Shown here in pieces: positions 8,813 through 17,465 of a stretch of DNA of 61,568 bases. Position numbers and translations under genes: made by a program. How positions within the stretch are numbered: the first letter of the stretch is position 1; every line of letters begins with the position of its first letter. The DNA is taken from contig NZ_WSFT01000042.1 in NCBI RefSeq assembly GCF_016820655.1, positions 1-61,568 of the forward strand. Reading direction: 5' to 3'. The notes under the pieces are model-generated. The model saw only the letters and a program-made list of their open reading frames with translations. It had not been told where the DNA came from and ran no database searches. This stretch comes from Anaeromonas frigoriresistens (GTDB lineage Bacteria > Bacillota > Clostridia > Tissierellales > SIT17).

Positions 8813-8830
8813 ATCGGAAAAATATATGCA

Positions 8831-9056
8831 TTGAAGAGAAATAGTAAATAATCTAATTTCTAAAGAGAGTCGATGGTTGGTGTAAATCGATGCTATTAGT
8901 TATTGAATCCATCTCTGAGCATTCTACCGAAATAAGGTAGAACCGAGCACCGGTTATAGTGTACCAAGGGGATTATTTATAAATAATCAACTAGGGTGGC
9001 AACGCGGGAATTTAAACCTCTCGTCCCTATTTAAATAGGGACGAGAGGTTTTTTAT
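8831..9056 (+). promoter_or_regulatory. Serine T-box riboswitch controlling serS
   Basis: The classical elements are present: AGAGAG and GGTTGGTGTAAATC in the distal stem I, the specifier loop GAATCCATC, the T-box AGGGTGGCAACGCGGG (8993-9008), and a terminator of 19 bp (9014-9032 with 9033-9051) followed by TTTTTT. The specifier codon reads TCC (8908-8910), serine. The T-box bulge base gives TGGC, complementary to a 3' GCCA end as expected for tRNA-Ser. Uncharged tRNA-Ser should stabilise the antiterminator and switch on serS. Confidence 0.93.
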
Positions 9057-9089
9057 TGTCTAATTAGTATAAAAAAAGGAGTGATAATG

Positions 9090-10367
9090 ATGTTAGATTT
9101 AAAAATGATTAGAAATGATTTAGAGAAAGTAAAAAAAGCTCTAAGTACTAGAAAAGGAAACTTTGATGTAGATTCAGTATATAATCTAGATGAAAGAAGA
9201 AGAGAAATACTACAGATAGTAGAAGAAATGAAAGCTAGGCAAAATAGTGTCTCTAAAGAGATACCTAAGCTGAAAAAAGAAGGTAAAGATATATCTGAAG
9301 TATTAAAAGAGATGAAGGATTTATCAGCAAAAATTAAGGATATAGATGGTGAACTGAAAGAGGTTGAAGAAGAACTAAATAATAGGATATTAGAATTACC
9401 TAATCTTCCAAACCTTAACGTAGTTATAGGTGAAAGTGAAGAAGATAATAAAGAAATAAGAAAAAATTTAGAACCTACAAAGTTTGACTTTGAAGCTAAA
9501 GCTCATTGGGATATTGGTACAGAGCTTGATATACTAGATTTTGAGAGGGCTACTAAAATAGCAGGAGCAAGATTTACTCTATATAAAGGATTAGGAGCTA
9601 GTCTTGAAAGAGCTTTAATAAATTTCATGTTAAATACTCACATCCATGAGGGAGATTATTCTGAAGTAATTCCTCCATTTTTAGTTAATAGAGATAGCAT
9701 GACAGGGACAGGACAACTTCCTAAATTTGAAGAGGATGCATTTAATATTCCATCTAAAGATTTTTTCTTGGCACCTACAGCAGAGGTACCAGTTACTAAT
9801 ATTCACAGAGATGAAATATTAAATGAAGATGAATTACCGATTAAATATACAGCCTATACCCCTTGTTTTAGACAAGAAGCGGGATCAGCTGGAAGAGATA
9901 CTAGGGGACTTATAAGAAATCACCAGTTTAATAAGGTTGAGTTAGTTAAATTTGTAAAGCCTGAGGATTCTTATGAGGAATTAGAAAAACTTACAAGGGA
10001 TGCAGAAAAAATACTTCAACTTCTTAAACTACCTTATAGGGTAGTAGAGCTTTGTACAGGAGATTTAGGATTTTCTTCAGCTAAAACCTATGATCTAGAA
10101 GTATGGATGCCTAGTTATGGAAGATATGTAGAGATATCTTCTTGTAGTAACTTTGAAGATTTCCAAGCAAGAAGAGCTAATATTAGATATAGAAATAATG
10201 ATACAAATAAGCCAGAATTTCTTCATACCTTAAATGGATCTGGTTTAGCTTTGGGAAGAACAACAGCTGCAATACTTGAAAATTACCAACAAGAGGATGG
10301 ATCAGTAATAATTCCTGAAGTATTAAGACCATTTTTAGGTGGAATAGAAAAAATAGAAAAGAAATAG
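9090..10367 (+). CDS. serS: Seryl-tRNA synthetase
   Basis: The 425-residue class II aminoacyl-tRNA synthetase begins [10 protein letters not shown] and has the N-terminal long coiled-coil arm (about residues 30-100, rich in Lys/Glu). The catalytic core contains [19 protein letters not shown], motif 2 [20 protein letters not shown] and motif 3 [18 protein letters not shown]. It charges tRNA-Ser with serine in the cytoplasm. Several in-frame starts exist (GTG 9081, ATG 9087, ATG 9090). ATG 9090 gives the usual family start and the best spacing from AAAGGAG. It is regulated by the upstream T-box and followed by its own terminator. Confidence 0.97.
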   Translation: MLDLKMIRNDLEKVKKALSTRKGNFDVDSVYNLDERRREILQIVEEMKARQNSVSKEIPKLKKEGKDISEVLKEMKDLSAKIKDIDGELKEVEEELNNRILELPNLPNLNVVIGESEEDNKEIRKNLEPTKFDFEAKAHWDIGTELDILDFERATKIAGARFTLYKGLGASLERALINFMLNTHIHEGDYSEVIPPFLVNRDSMTGTGQLPKFEEDAFNIPSKDFFLAPTAEVPVTNIHRDEILNEDELPIKYTAYTPCFRQEAGSAGRDTRGLIRNHQFNKVELVKFVKPEDSYEELEKLTRDAEKILQLLKLPYRVVELCTGDLGFSSAKTYDLEVWMPSYGRYVEISSCSNFEDFQARRANIRYRNNDTNKPEFLHTLNGSGLALGRTTAAILENYQQEDGSVIIPEVLRPFLGGIEKIEKK

Positions 10368-10374
10368 TCCTATT

Positions 10375-10401
10375 GGAGAGCAGTTTATCTGCTCTCTTTT
10401 T
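10375..10401 (+). terminator. serS terminator (sequence repeated at 12109)
   Basis: GAGAGCAG (10376-10383) pairs with CTGCTCTC (10389-10396), then TTTTT. The same 25-base hairpin and T-run recurs at 12109-12133. Confidence 0.85.
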
Positions 10402-10545
10402 AAATAAAGAATAGAAATAAACTTGTAATATAAACCATCAGGATGTAAAGGATATTTAATCTAATGTAAGATAAATGTATTATATAATAATCAATAACAA
10501 GGATTATTAATGTTTAAAAACAGGATAAATCTTAGGAGGGGTTAG

Positions 10546-12069
10546 GTGAAAAATAAAAGAAAAATTCTGAATATTCTTACTATATTTACTTTAATTTTAA
10601 GTTTAACAGCATGTAACGAGAATATTACAGAAACATTAAAAGGAAATGAACAAAAAGACTATGGAACGTTAATAACAGAGGATTATAATGGAATTGACTT
10701 AGATAAAGTTAATGAATATAATATTGAAGTTGATTTAAATCTAGAAAATAAGACTTATACTGGAAAACAACAGGTAAAATACATAAATAATGAAGATATA
10801 GAGTTAGAAGAAATTTACTTTCATTTATATCCTAACGCTTATAAGGAAAAAGAAACAGCACCAGCCACATTAGGTGATTTTAACTCAATATACCTTAGAG
10901 GTTTTGATCCAGGATATATTGAAATGGAAAATATTAAAGTTAATAAAAAAGAAGTAAAACATATCATATCAGGAGAAGGAAATACTATATTAAAAATAGA
11001 ACTTCCAACAAAAATAAAACCAGGCAAAAAAATAGACATTGAAATGGAATATACAGTAAAAATTCCAGAAGCCAAAGATAGATTTGGATGGGGATATAAG
11101 TCTTTAAACTTTGGAAATTGGTATCCAGTGGTAGCAGTATATGATGATGGATGGAATCTTGACCCTTATTATAAGGTAGGAGATCCATTTTATAGTGATG
11201 TAAGTAATTATAATGTAACAATTAATGCTCCAAAGGAGATAGAAATAGCTTCCTCAGGAAATATAATATCTGAAAAGACTAAAGGAAATAATAAAGTTTG
11301 GAAAATAGAAGCAAAACTTATGAGAGATTTTGCTTGGGTTGGTAGTGAATTTTTCGAAAAGGTAGTAGAGACTCATGATGGTATCGATATAAATCTATAC
11401 TTTCTAAAGGGAATAGATGAAAAAGTAAAAGAGAAAACAATTGAGTATGCAATAAACTCAATGAACCATTTTAATAATACATTTGGAAAATATCCTTACG
11501 GTCAATATAGTATAGTTGAAACTGGTTTTCCTTCTGGAATGGAGTATCCAGGTATAGTTTTTATTGGTGAAAGATATTATGATATTAGTGTATTACATCA
11601 CTTAGAGCATGTTTTAGTTCATGAGACCGCTCATCAGTGGTGGTATGGAGTAGTAGGCAATGATGAGATAGATGAAGCATGGTTAGATGAGTCTCTTGCC
11701 ACCTATTCAGAAGTAGTATATACATCAGAACAGTATGGTGAATCTAGAGGTGAATATTATTATGATACTAATATTAAACAAAAATATGAAAGAGATAAAG
11801 ATACTATAAAGGACGGAAGAATAGTAAAATCTTTAAGTAAGTTTGGTGGATGGGATGATTATTCAGCATTAGCCTATTGGAAAGGAGCTATGATGCTTTA
11901 TGAAATAGAGAAGGAATATGGTAGAGAAAAACTATATGAAATATTACATCACTATTATAAAGAAAATAAATTCAAGAATGCTACCACAGAAGATTTTATA
12001 TCTATAGCAGAAGAAGTAACAGGGGAAGAACTTGATTCTTTTATGGATGAATGGTTATATTCTAAGTAA
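10546..12069 (+). CDS. M1 family (gluzincin) lipoprotein metallopeptidase, copy 1
   Basis: The 507-residue protein has a lipoprotein signal peptide (lipobox LTAC, Cys at residue 23), an N-terminal beta domain, and an M1-like catalytic domain. The zinc motif HETAH (residues 359-363) has the third ligand Glu382 in WLDESLATY. The exopeptidase-like loop reads SGMEYPG in place of GxMEN. It is predicted to cleave peptides at the outer face of the membrane. GTG start with GGAGGGG upstream. It is the first of two tandem paralogues with many identical blocks (for example PKEIEIASSGNI). Substrate unknown. Confidence 0.88.
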   Translation: MKNKRKILNILTIFTLILSLTACNENITETLKGNEQKDYGTLITEDYNGIDLDKVNEYNIEVDLNLENKTYTGKQQVKYINNEDIELEEIYFHLYPNAYKEKETAPATLGDFNSIYLRGFDPGYIEMENIKVNKKEVKHIISGEGNTILKIELPTKIKPGKKIDIEMEYTVKIPEAKDRFGWGYKSLNFGNWYPVVAVYDDGWNLDPYYKVGDPFYSDVSNYNVTINAPKEIEIASSGNIISEKTKGNNKVWKIEAKLMRDFAWVGSEFFEKVVETHDGIDINLYFLKGIDEKVKEKTIEYAINSMNHFNNTFGKYPYGQYSIVETGFPSGMEYPGIVFIGERYYDISVLHHLEHVLVHETAHQWWYGVVGNDEIDEAWLDESLATYSEVVYTSEQYGESRGEYYYDTNIKQKYERDKDTIKDGRIVKSLSKFGGWDDYSALAYWKGAMMLYEIEKEYGREKLYEILHHYYKENKFKNATTEDFISIAEEVTGEELDSFMDEWLYSK

Positions 12070-12107
12070 AATAAGTTATAGAAAAAAGAGATAAAGCATA
12101 CATTTTT

Positions 12108-12134
12108 AGAGAGCAGTTTATCTGCTCTCTTTTA
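12108..12134 (+). terminator. Terminator, same hairpin as after serS
   Basis: AGAGAGCAG (12108-12116) pairs with CTGCTCTCT (12122-12130), followed by TTTATTATT. It ends the first peptidase gene. Confidence 0.85.
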
Positions 12135-12223
12135 TTATTGGTAAAAATATAAGTTGAAGGGTTATTTTCTATTCTATTTTAATATAAAATAGAAGGAGAG
12201 ATAAATATTGGGAGGGATTTTGA

Positions 12224-13753
12224 GTGAGGATAAGAAGAAATATTTTCATCATAATTATTATTCTTCTATTAGCTAGCGGATTAATAGGATGTAAAGAACA
12301 TCCTATCAAACAAATGGTTGAGACTGAGGAAGAAAAAGATTTTGGTACCCTGATAATAGATGATTATAATGATGTAAGCTTAAATGAAATAAATGAATAC
12401 AATATTGAAGTTAGCTTCAATCCAGATGAGAAAACTTATAATGGCAAACAACTAGTTAAGTATATTAATAATGAAGAAATAGATTTAGAAAATATATATT
12501 TTCATATATACCCTAATACTTTTAGACAGAAGGATACAGCTCCCTTTTTATTTGATAGTTTCGAGTCAGCATATCCAGAGGGGTTTAGTCCAGGGTATAT
12601 TGACATAGAGAGCATCAAAATTAGTGGAAAGAAAATTAATTATAAAATATTGGGTAAAGGAAACACTGTACTAAGATTAGATCTTGAAAATAAGTTAGAG
12701 CAAGGAGAAAAAATAGATATTGAAATGCAATATACAGTTAAGCTTCCTTCTGCTCAAGATAGATTTGGTTATGGAGATAAAACTTATAATTTCGGGAATT
12801 GGTATCCAGTAGCGGCAGTATATGATGGTGATGGTTGGAATCTTGATCCATACTATAGTATTGGAGACCCATTTTATAGTGATGTAGGTAATTATAATGT
12901 GACTATTAATGCTCCAAAGGAGATAGAAATAGCTTCCTCAGGAAATATACTATCTGAAAAAGTTAAGGGAGAAAATAAAATTTGGAAAATAGAATCAAAG
13001 CTTATGAGAGACTTTGCTTGGGTTGCTAGTGAATACTTTGAGAAGATAGTAAAAAATCATGATGGAACTACTGTAAAGCTATATTTTTTAGATGATGTAA
13101 AGGATAGTGTAAAAAGGGCTGCTATGGACTATTCTGTAAACTCAATAAAGCATTACAATAATATATATGGAAAATATCCTTATGGTCAGTACAGTGTGGT
13201 TCAGACTAGTTTTCCTAGTGGTATGGAATACCCAGGGATTGTATATATAGGAGATAAATATTATACTGACAGTACTTTAGGAACATTAGAAATTATTATA
13301 ACTCATGAGACAGCTCATCAATGGTGGTATGGGTTAGTTGGAAATAATCAGATAGATGAAGCCTGGTTAGATGAATCTTTAGCAACTTATTCTGAATTTT
13401 TATATGCAACAGAACAATATGATGAAGATACTGCAGAGGACTACTATGAGAGAAGTATAAAGAATAATTATGAATATTCGAAAGATAGTATAGAAGATAA
13501 TACTGTAATAAGATCTTTAGATAAATTTGTTGGATGGGAAGATTATGGTCCTTTAGTATATGCAAAAGGAGCTATGATGATATATGATATTCAAAATCAG
13601 TATGGAAAAGAAACGTTATATAGTATATTACAACAATATTTTGATGAATATAGGTTTAAAAATGCAACTACCTCAGATTTTATTAAAGTGGTAGAAGACG
13701 TAACGGGAAATAATATAGAAGATACTGTAGATAAATGGTTATATGATAATTAG
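12224..13753 (+). CDS. M1 family (gluzincin) lipoprotein metallopeptidase, copy 2
   Basis: A 509-residue paralogue of the preceding gene in the same orientation. The signal peptide ends in a lipobox-like LIGC. The zinc motif is HETAH (residues 361-365) with Glu384 in WLDESLATY, and the SGMEYPG loop is kept. All catalytic residues are intact, so both copies look active. GTG start at 12224 with GGAGGG upstream; the promoter region is separate from copy 1 because a terminator lies between them. The stop is 20 bp before the carboxypeptidase start, so the two may be co-transcribed. Divergence is highest in the N-terminal 60 residues. Confidence 0.88.
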   Translation: MRIRRNIFIIIIILLLASGLIGCKEHPIKQMVETEEEKDFGTLIIDDYNDVSLNEINEYNIEVSFNPDEKTYNGKQLVKYINNEEIDLENIYFHIYPNTFRQKDTAPFLFDSFESAYPEGFSPGYIDIESIKISGKKINYKILGKGNTVLRLDLENKLEQGEKIDIEMQYTVKLPSAQDRFGYGDKTYNFGNWYPVAAVYDGDGWNLDPYYSIGDPFYSDVGNYNVTINAPKEIEIASSGNILSEKVKGENKIWKIESKLMRDFAWVASEYFEKIVKNHDGTTVKLYFLDDVKDSVKRAAMDYSVNSIKHYNNIYGKYPYGQYSVVQTSFPSGMEYPGIVYIGDKYYTDSTLGTLEIIITHETAHQWWYGLVGNNQIDEAWLDESLATYSEFLYATEQYDEDTAEDYYERSIKNNYEYSKDSIEDNTVIRSLDKFVGWEDYGPLVYAKGAMMIYDIQNQYGKETLYSILQQYFDEYRFKNATTSDFIKVVEDVTGNNIEDTVDKWLYDN

Positions 13754-13773
13754 AGTATTGCAAGGGGGATAAA

Positions 13774-14910
13774 ATGAAGAAAACAGTCATACTTACTTTG
13801 ATTTTGATAATATGCTTTAGTTCTTTAGTATGGGGAGAAGATTTTGATGAGGATGTTTTTGGAGTATTATTATCAGATTATGAAACAGGAGAAATACTTT
13901 ATAGTAAAAATACAGATGAAAAGTTAAATATTGCAAGCATAACGAAGCTTATGACTTATCTTATAAGTATGGATGCAATAAGAGAAGGGAAAGTATACTA
14001 CGAAGATATAGTAACAATAGGTGATAACCCACCCAAGGAATGGGGATCTACTTTTTATTTAAAAAAAGGTGAAATGTTCAAGTTTCATACTCTTTTAGAG
14101 GCTATAATGATAGCTTCAGCTAATGATGCCTGTGTAGCTATAGCCGAACATGTAGCTGGTACAGAAAAAGAATTCGTGAAAATGATGAATGATAAAGCTA
14201 GAGAATTGGGATTGGTAAATACTAAATACGTGAATACTAATGGACTCCCAGAAGATGATGGTACAGAAAATATCATGACTATAAGAGAAATAAATGAGTT
14301 ATCCAGTTATATATTAAAAACCTATCCAGAAGTTTTAAAGATAACGGATAAAAGAAGTATTGAAGTATCAACTAGAAACTATAAAGTAAATACTAATCCT
14401 TTGCTAAGGGATATGCCATTGGTAGATGGGCTTAAAACTGGGCATACAGATGGAGCTGGCTATTGTCTAGTATCTACTATCAACATACCCAAAGATGAAG
14501 AAAACGATAAGAATATGAGACTTGTAGGAATAATTATGGGAACAGCTTCAGAAAAGGAAAGAAAAGAAAAAAGTGAAGCTCTATTAAATTATGGTATTGA
14601 TAATTTTAAATCTGAAAAAGTAATAACTAGGGAAGAAGGAATATATGTAAAACTTAATGAAGCTAAGGCTCCTAATATTAAGTTAGTACCAAATAAAGAT
14701 AAATATATAGTAATAAATAAAAAAAACAAAGTGAATACAAAGATTATTTTAAATGGTAATAGAGATTTTCCAGTGAAAAAAGGAGAAAAAATGGGAGTAT
14801 TAGAAGTATATAAAAATGGAGTTAAAAAAGATACAATAGATCTTTTTGCTGATGAAGAAATAAAAAGAGCAAATATTTTTGTTAGATTATATCGATGGTT
14901 AATGAGTTAA
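13774..14910 (+). CDS. D-alanyl-D-alanine carboxypeptidase (S11, penicillin-binding protein)
   Basis: The 378-residue exported protein has a signal peptide (residues ~1-21). The three penicillin-binding motifs are present: SITK (Ser55-Lys58, nucleophile), SAN (115-117) and KTG (221-223). It belongs to the DacA/DacF family, which trims the terminal D-Ala from peptidoglycan stem peptides. A C-terminal beta domain and an amphipathic end (IFVRLYRWLM) fit membrane attachment as in DacA. ATG start with AAGGGGGAT upstream. It lies 20 bp behind the second M1 peptidase. Confidence 0.92.
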   Translation: MKKTVILTLILIICFSSLVWGEDFDEDVFGVLLSDYETGEILYSKNTDEKLNIASITKLMTYLISMDAIREGKVYYEDIVTIGDNPPKEWGSTFYLKKGEMFKFHTLLEAIMIASANDACVAIAEHVAGTEKEFVKMMNDKARELGLVNTKYVNTNGLPEDDGTENIMTIREINELSSYILKTYPEVLKITDKRSIEVSTRNYKVNTNPLLRDMPLVDGLKTGHTDGAGYCLVSTINIPKDEENDKNMRLVGIIMGTASEKERKEKSEALLNYGIDNFKSEKVITREEGIYVKLNEAKAPNIKLVPNKDKYIVINKKNKVNTKIILNGNRDFPVKKGEKMGVLEVYKNGVKKDTIDLFADEEIKRANIFVRLYRWLMS

Positions 14911-14927
14911 ATACATTATTTCACAAG

Positions 14928-14956
14928 TTGACAAAAAAAGTAAAATACTATACAAT
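14928..14956 (+). promoter_or_regulatory. Promoter of tRNA-Arg
   Basis: TTGACA (14928-14933), a 17-bp spacer and TACAAT (14951-14956), about 20 bp before the tRNA 5' end. Confidence 0.85.
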
Positions 14957-14975
14957 AATAAAAGGTTTAATGTAT

Positions 14976-15052
14976 GCTCTCGTAGCTCAGTAGGATAGAG
15001 CAACGCCCTCCTAAGGCGTGTGTCAGGGGTTCGATTCCTCTCGGGAGCACCA
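14976..15052 (+). tRNA. tRNA-Arg (anticodon CCT)
   Basis: A 77-nt cloverleaf with acceptor GCTCTCG / CGGGAGC, D arm TAGCTCAGTAGGATAGAGCA, anticodon stem ACGCC / GGCGT with loop CTCCTAA (anticodon CCT, reads AGG), a normal T arm GGTTCGATTCC, and the CCA end encoded in the DNA. Confidence 0.97.
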
Positions 15053-15089
15053 TTGGTCTTTTCAAAAAATATAATTTAGAATATTATTG

Positions 15090-15118
15090 AGCTCTTTGGG
15101 GGAACCAAAGGGCTTTTA
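15090..15118 (+). terminator. Terminator after tRNA-Arg
   Basis: AGCTCTTTGG (15090-15099) pairs with CCAAAGGGCT (15105-15114, one G-T pair), followed by TTTTA. It lies between the tRNA and tadA. Confidence 0.7.
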
Positions 15119-15139
15119 TAGTGGAATAGGAGAAAATAT

Positions 15140-15592
15140 ATGGATAGATACTTTATGAAAAGAGCTCTTAGGGAAGCTCAAAATGCTTATAATTTAGCAG
15201 AGGTGCCAATAGGATGTATAATAGTTAAGGATAATAAAATAATAGCCTCAGCTCATAACCTTAGAGAAGAATTAAAAGATCCTACTGCTCATGCAGAAAT
15301 AATGGCTATTCAAGATGCAGCAGACTTTCTAGGAGGATGGAGATTATCAGGATGTACTATGTATGTAACAATCGAACCCTGTCCTATGTGTGCTGGAGCT
15401 ATAGTCAACTCTAGAATAGAGAAATTAGTAATAGGAGCTCCTGATTTAAAAGGTGGAGGCTGTGGTTCTATAGTGAATATAGTAGAAAATAATAGATTAA
15501 ATCATCAGGTGGATGTAACTTGGGGAATATTAGAAGAAGAATGTTCTACAATAATGAAGGATTTTTTTAAGAATTTAAGAAAAAGCAAATAA
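15140..15592 (+). CDS. tadA: tRNA-specific adenosine deaminase TadA
   Basis: The 150-residue cytidine/adenosine deaminase has zinc ligands in HAE (His51, catalytic Glu53) and PCPMC (Cys81, Cys84). The N-terminal MKRALREAQNAYNLAEVPIG and the C-terminal FFKNLRKSK are typical of TadA. It converts the wobble adenosine of tRNA-Arg(ACG) to inosine. ATG start with AGGAGA upstream. It is next to, but transcriptionally separated from, a tRNA-Arg of a different anticodon. Confidence 0.95.
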   Translation: MDRYFMKRALREAQNAYNLAEVPIGCIIVKDNKIIASAHNLREELKDPTAHAEIMAIQDAADFLGGWRLSGCTMYVTIEPCPMCAGAIVNSRIEKLVIGAPDLKGGGCGSIVNIVENNRLNHQVDVTWGILEEECSTIMKDFFKNLRKSK

Positions 15593-15712
15593 ATGTACTG
15601 AAATAACAAATATAAATTATTTTTGTATGCAAACCTTTGCCCCTATTGATTTAAATATTAAATATTATATACTTAAAATATCGACATTTTAAATTAGCTA
15701 GGAGAGGATAAA

Positions 15713-16510
15713 ATGAAATATAAAGCTATAATATCTGATTTAGATGGAACGCTTTTAAATAGTAACCATAGAGTAAGTGAATATACAAAAAGTATTGTAA
15801 GAAAAGTTATAGATAGAGGTATACACTTCTTTATTGCCACTGGAAGGCATCATAAAGACATAGACTATATTAGAAATGATTTAAAATTAGATTCTATATT
15901 TATTACATCTAATGGTTGTAGAGTCCATGATTCTAATAAAAACAAATTATTAGGATATGATATTGAGGAGGATATTGTAAAAGGGCTATTAGATTTAAAA
16001 GTAGATGAAAATATTCATAAGAACTTTTATCAGGAAGATAAATGGTTTGTGGAGAAAGAAAATAGATGGTTAGATGAGTTTACTAAGGAATCAAATTTTT
16101 TATATGAAATAGTAGATTTTAATAACTTTGAAAATCTTATTGCAACTAAATTCTTCTTTTTAAGTGAAGATCATGAAAGTTTAGTTAAGCTACAAGACAG
16201 GATAGAAAAGATGTATCCTAATAGACTAAATGTGGCATTTTCTTTAATAAATTGCTTAGAGATAATGCCTAAAGGTATATCTAAAGGCCATGCTATTGAG
16301 AAGGTATTAGAAAAACATAATATTAAACCCCAAGAAGCAATAGCCTTTGGAGATGGATTAAATGATTTAGAAATGTTAAAAACAGTAGGTAAAGGATATA
16401 TAATGGGAAATGCTCATGATAAATTAATCCATGCATTACCTGATCATGATATTATAAAACCTAACACGGAAGAAGGTTTGGCAAAGAAATTAGAAGAATT
16501 ATTTTTATAA
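15713..16510 (+). CDS. Cof-type HAD-IIB family phosphatase
   Basis: The 265-residue soluble protein has HAD motif I ISDLDGTLLN (residues 6-15), motif II ITSNGCRV, and the IIB-type cap followed by motif IV FGDGLNDLEML. These Mg-dependent enzymes dephosphorylate sugar phosphates and similar small metabolites; the substrate cannot be read from the sequence. ATG start with AGGAGAGG upstream. A 28-bp gap to queG suggests co-transcription. Confidence 0.9.
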   Translation: MKYKAIISDLDGTLLNSNHRVSEYTKSIVRKVIDRGIHFFIATGRHHKDIDYIRNDLKLDSIFITSNGCRVHDSNKNKLLGYDIEEDIVKGLLDLKVDENIHKNFYQEDKWFVEKENRWLDEFTKESNFLYEIVDFNNFENLIATKFFFLSEDHESLVKLQDRIEKMYPNRLNVAFSLINCLEIMPKGISKGHAIEKVLEKHNIKPQEAIAFGDGLNDLEMLKTVGKGYIMGNAHDKLIHALPDHDIIKPNTEEGLAKKLEELFL

Positions 16511-16537
16511 GTACAGAATACTAGAGGAATGATTTAA

Positions 16538-17443
16538 ATGAAGGATATACTGATAAAGTACGGTAATAGTATAGGTATAGAAAAAATAGGTATAGCTGAT
16601 ATAGGTCCCTATGAGGACTTAGAAAAGATACTGATAAATAGGGAAAAAAAAGGACATCTTACTGGCTTAGAAGATACAAATATAAAAAGAAGAATTGATC
16701 CAAAAGTATCAATGGAAGATGCAAAGTCAATTATAGTATGCCTATTTCCTTATCATGTAAAACAAGAAAAGAGATCAAATATATCTAACTATACCTATTC
16801 AAAAGATTATCACCTTATTGCACAAAAAAAATTAAATTTAATAGGTGAATATCTTAATAAGCATATAAATGACTTTAAATATCATGCCCATGTTGATACA
16901 GGACCTTTAGTAGATCGATATCTAGGACATAGAGCAGGTTTAGGATTCTATGGAATAAATGCACATCTTATTAATGACGACTATGGAACATATTTTTTTA
17001 TTGGGTATATTCTCAATAATTATCCCTTTGAAGCAGATAATACTATGGATAGGACCTGTTATCAATGTATGAAATGTGTATATTCTTGCCCTGGTAAAAT
17101 TATATTAGGAAATTTCGATATAAATCCATTAAGATGTAAATCCTTTATAACACAGAAAAAAAGAGATATTGATCAGTTAGATAAGGATATTATAAAAAAG
17201 GATAACATAGTATTTGGTTGTGATATATGTCAACAGGTATGTCCCCATAATGATGGAATAGAGATAACCCATATGGAAGAATTTAAAGAGGATTTAGTAT
17301 ATAGATTAGATTATGATGAAATAAAAGAAATGTCCAACAAAGGGTTCAAAAGAAAGTATGGAGATAGAGCCTTTGCCTGGAGAGGAAGAAAAGTTATTAA
17401 AAGAAACTATGAAATAATTCATAATATAAAAACTGAGGATTAG
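16538..17443 (+). CDS. queG: Epoxyqueuosine reductase QueG
   Basis: The 301-residue protein carries two ferredoxin-type [4Fe-4S] motifs, CYQCMKCVYSCPGKI and CDICQQVCPHN. It has the QueG family signatures HVDTGPLVDRYLGHRAGLGFYG and FAWRGRKVIKRN. It catalyses the cobalamin-dependent last step of queuosine synthesis in tRNA. It is somewhat short for the family, which often carries extra C-terminal HEAT-like repeats. ATG start with TAGAGGA upstream. Together with tadA and tRNA-Arg it makes a small tRNA-related cluster, possibly by chance. Confidence 0.9.
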   Translation: MKDILIKYGNSIGIEKIGIADIGPYEDLEKILINREKKGHLTGLEDTNIKRRIDPKVSMEDAKSIIVCLFPYHVKQEKRSNISNYTYSKDYHLIAQKKLNLIGEYLNKHINDFKYHAHVDTGPLVDRYLGHRAGLGFYGINAHLINDDYGTYFFIGYILNNYPFEADNTMDRTCYQCMKCVYSCPGKIILGNFDINPLRCKSFITQKKRDIDQLDKDIIKKDNIVFGCDICQQVCPHNDGIEITHMEEFKEDLVYRLDYDEIKEMSNKGFKRKYGDRAFAWRGRKVIKRNYEIIHNIKTED

Positions 17444-17465
17444 AGCAAAGCTCTAATCCTCTATT
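17435..17465. terminator. Bidirectional terminator
   Basis: GAGGATTAGAG pairs with CTCTAATCCTC across the stop codons of queG (+) and the Rieske/FAD gene (-). Confidence 0.8.

Noticed and set aside
14976-15592. Functional link of tRNA-Arg(CCT) and tadA
   Set aside because: TadA acts on tRNA-Arg(ACG), and a terminator separates the two genes, so closeness is likely accidental.
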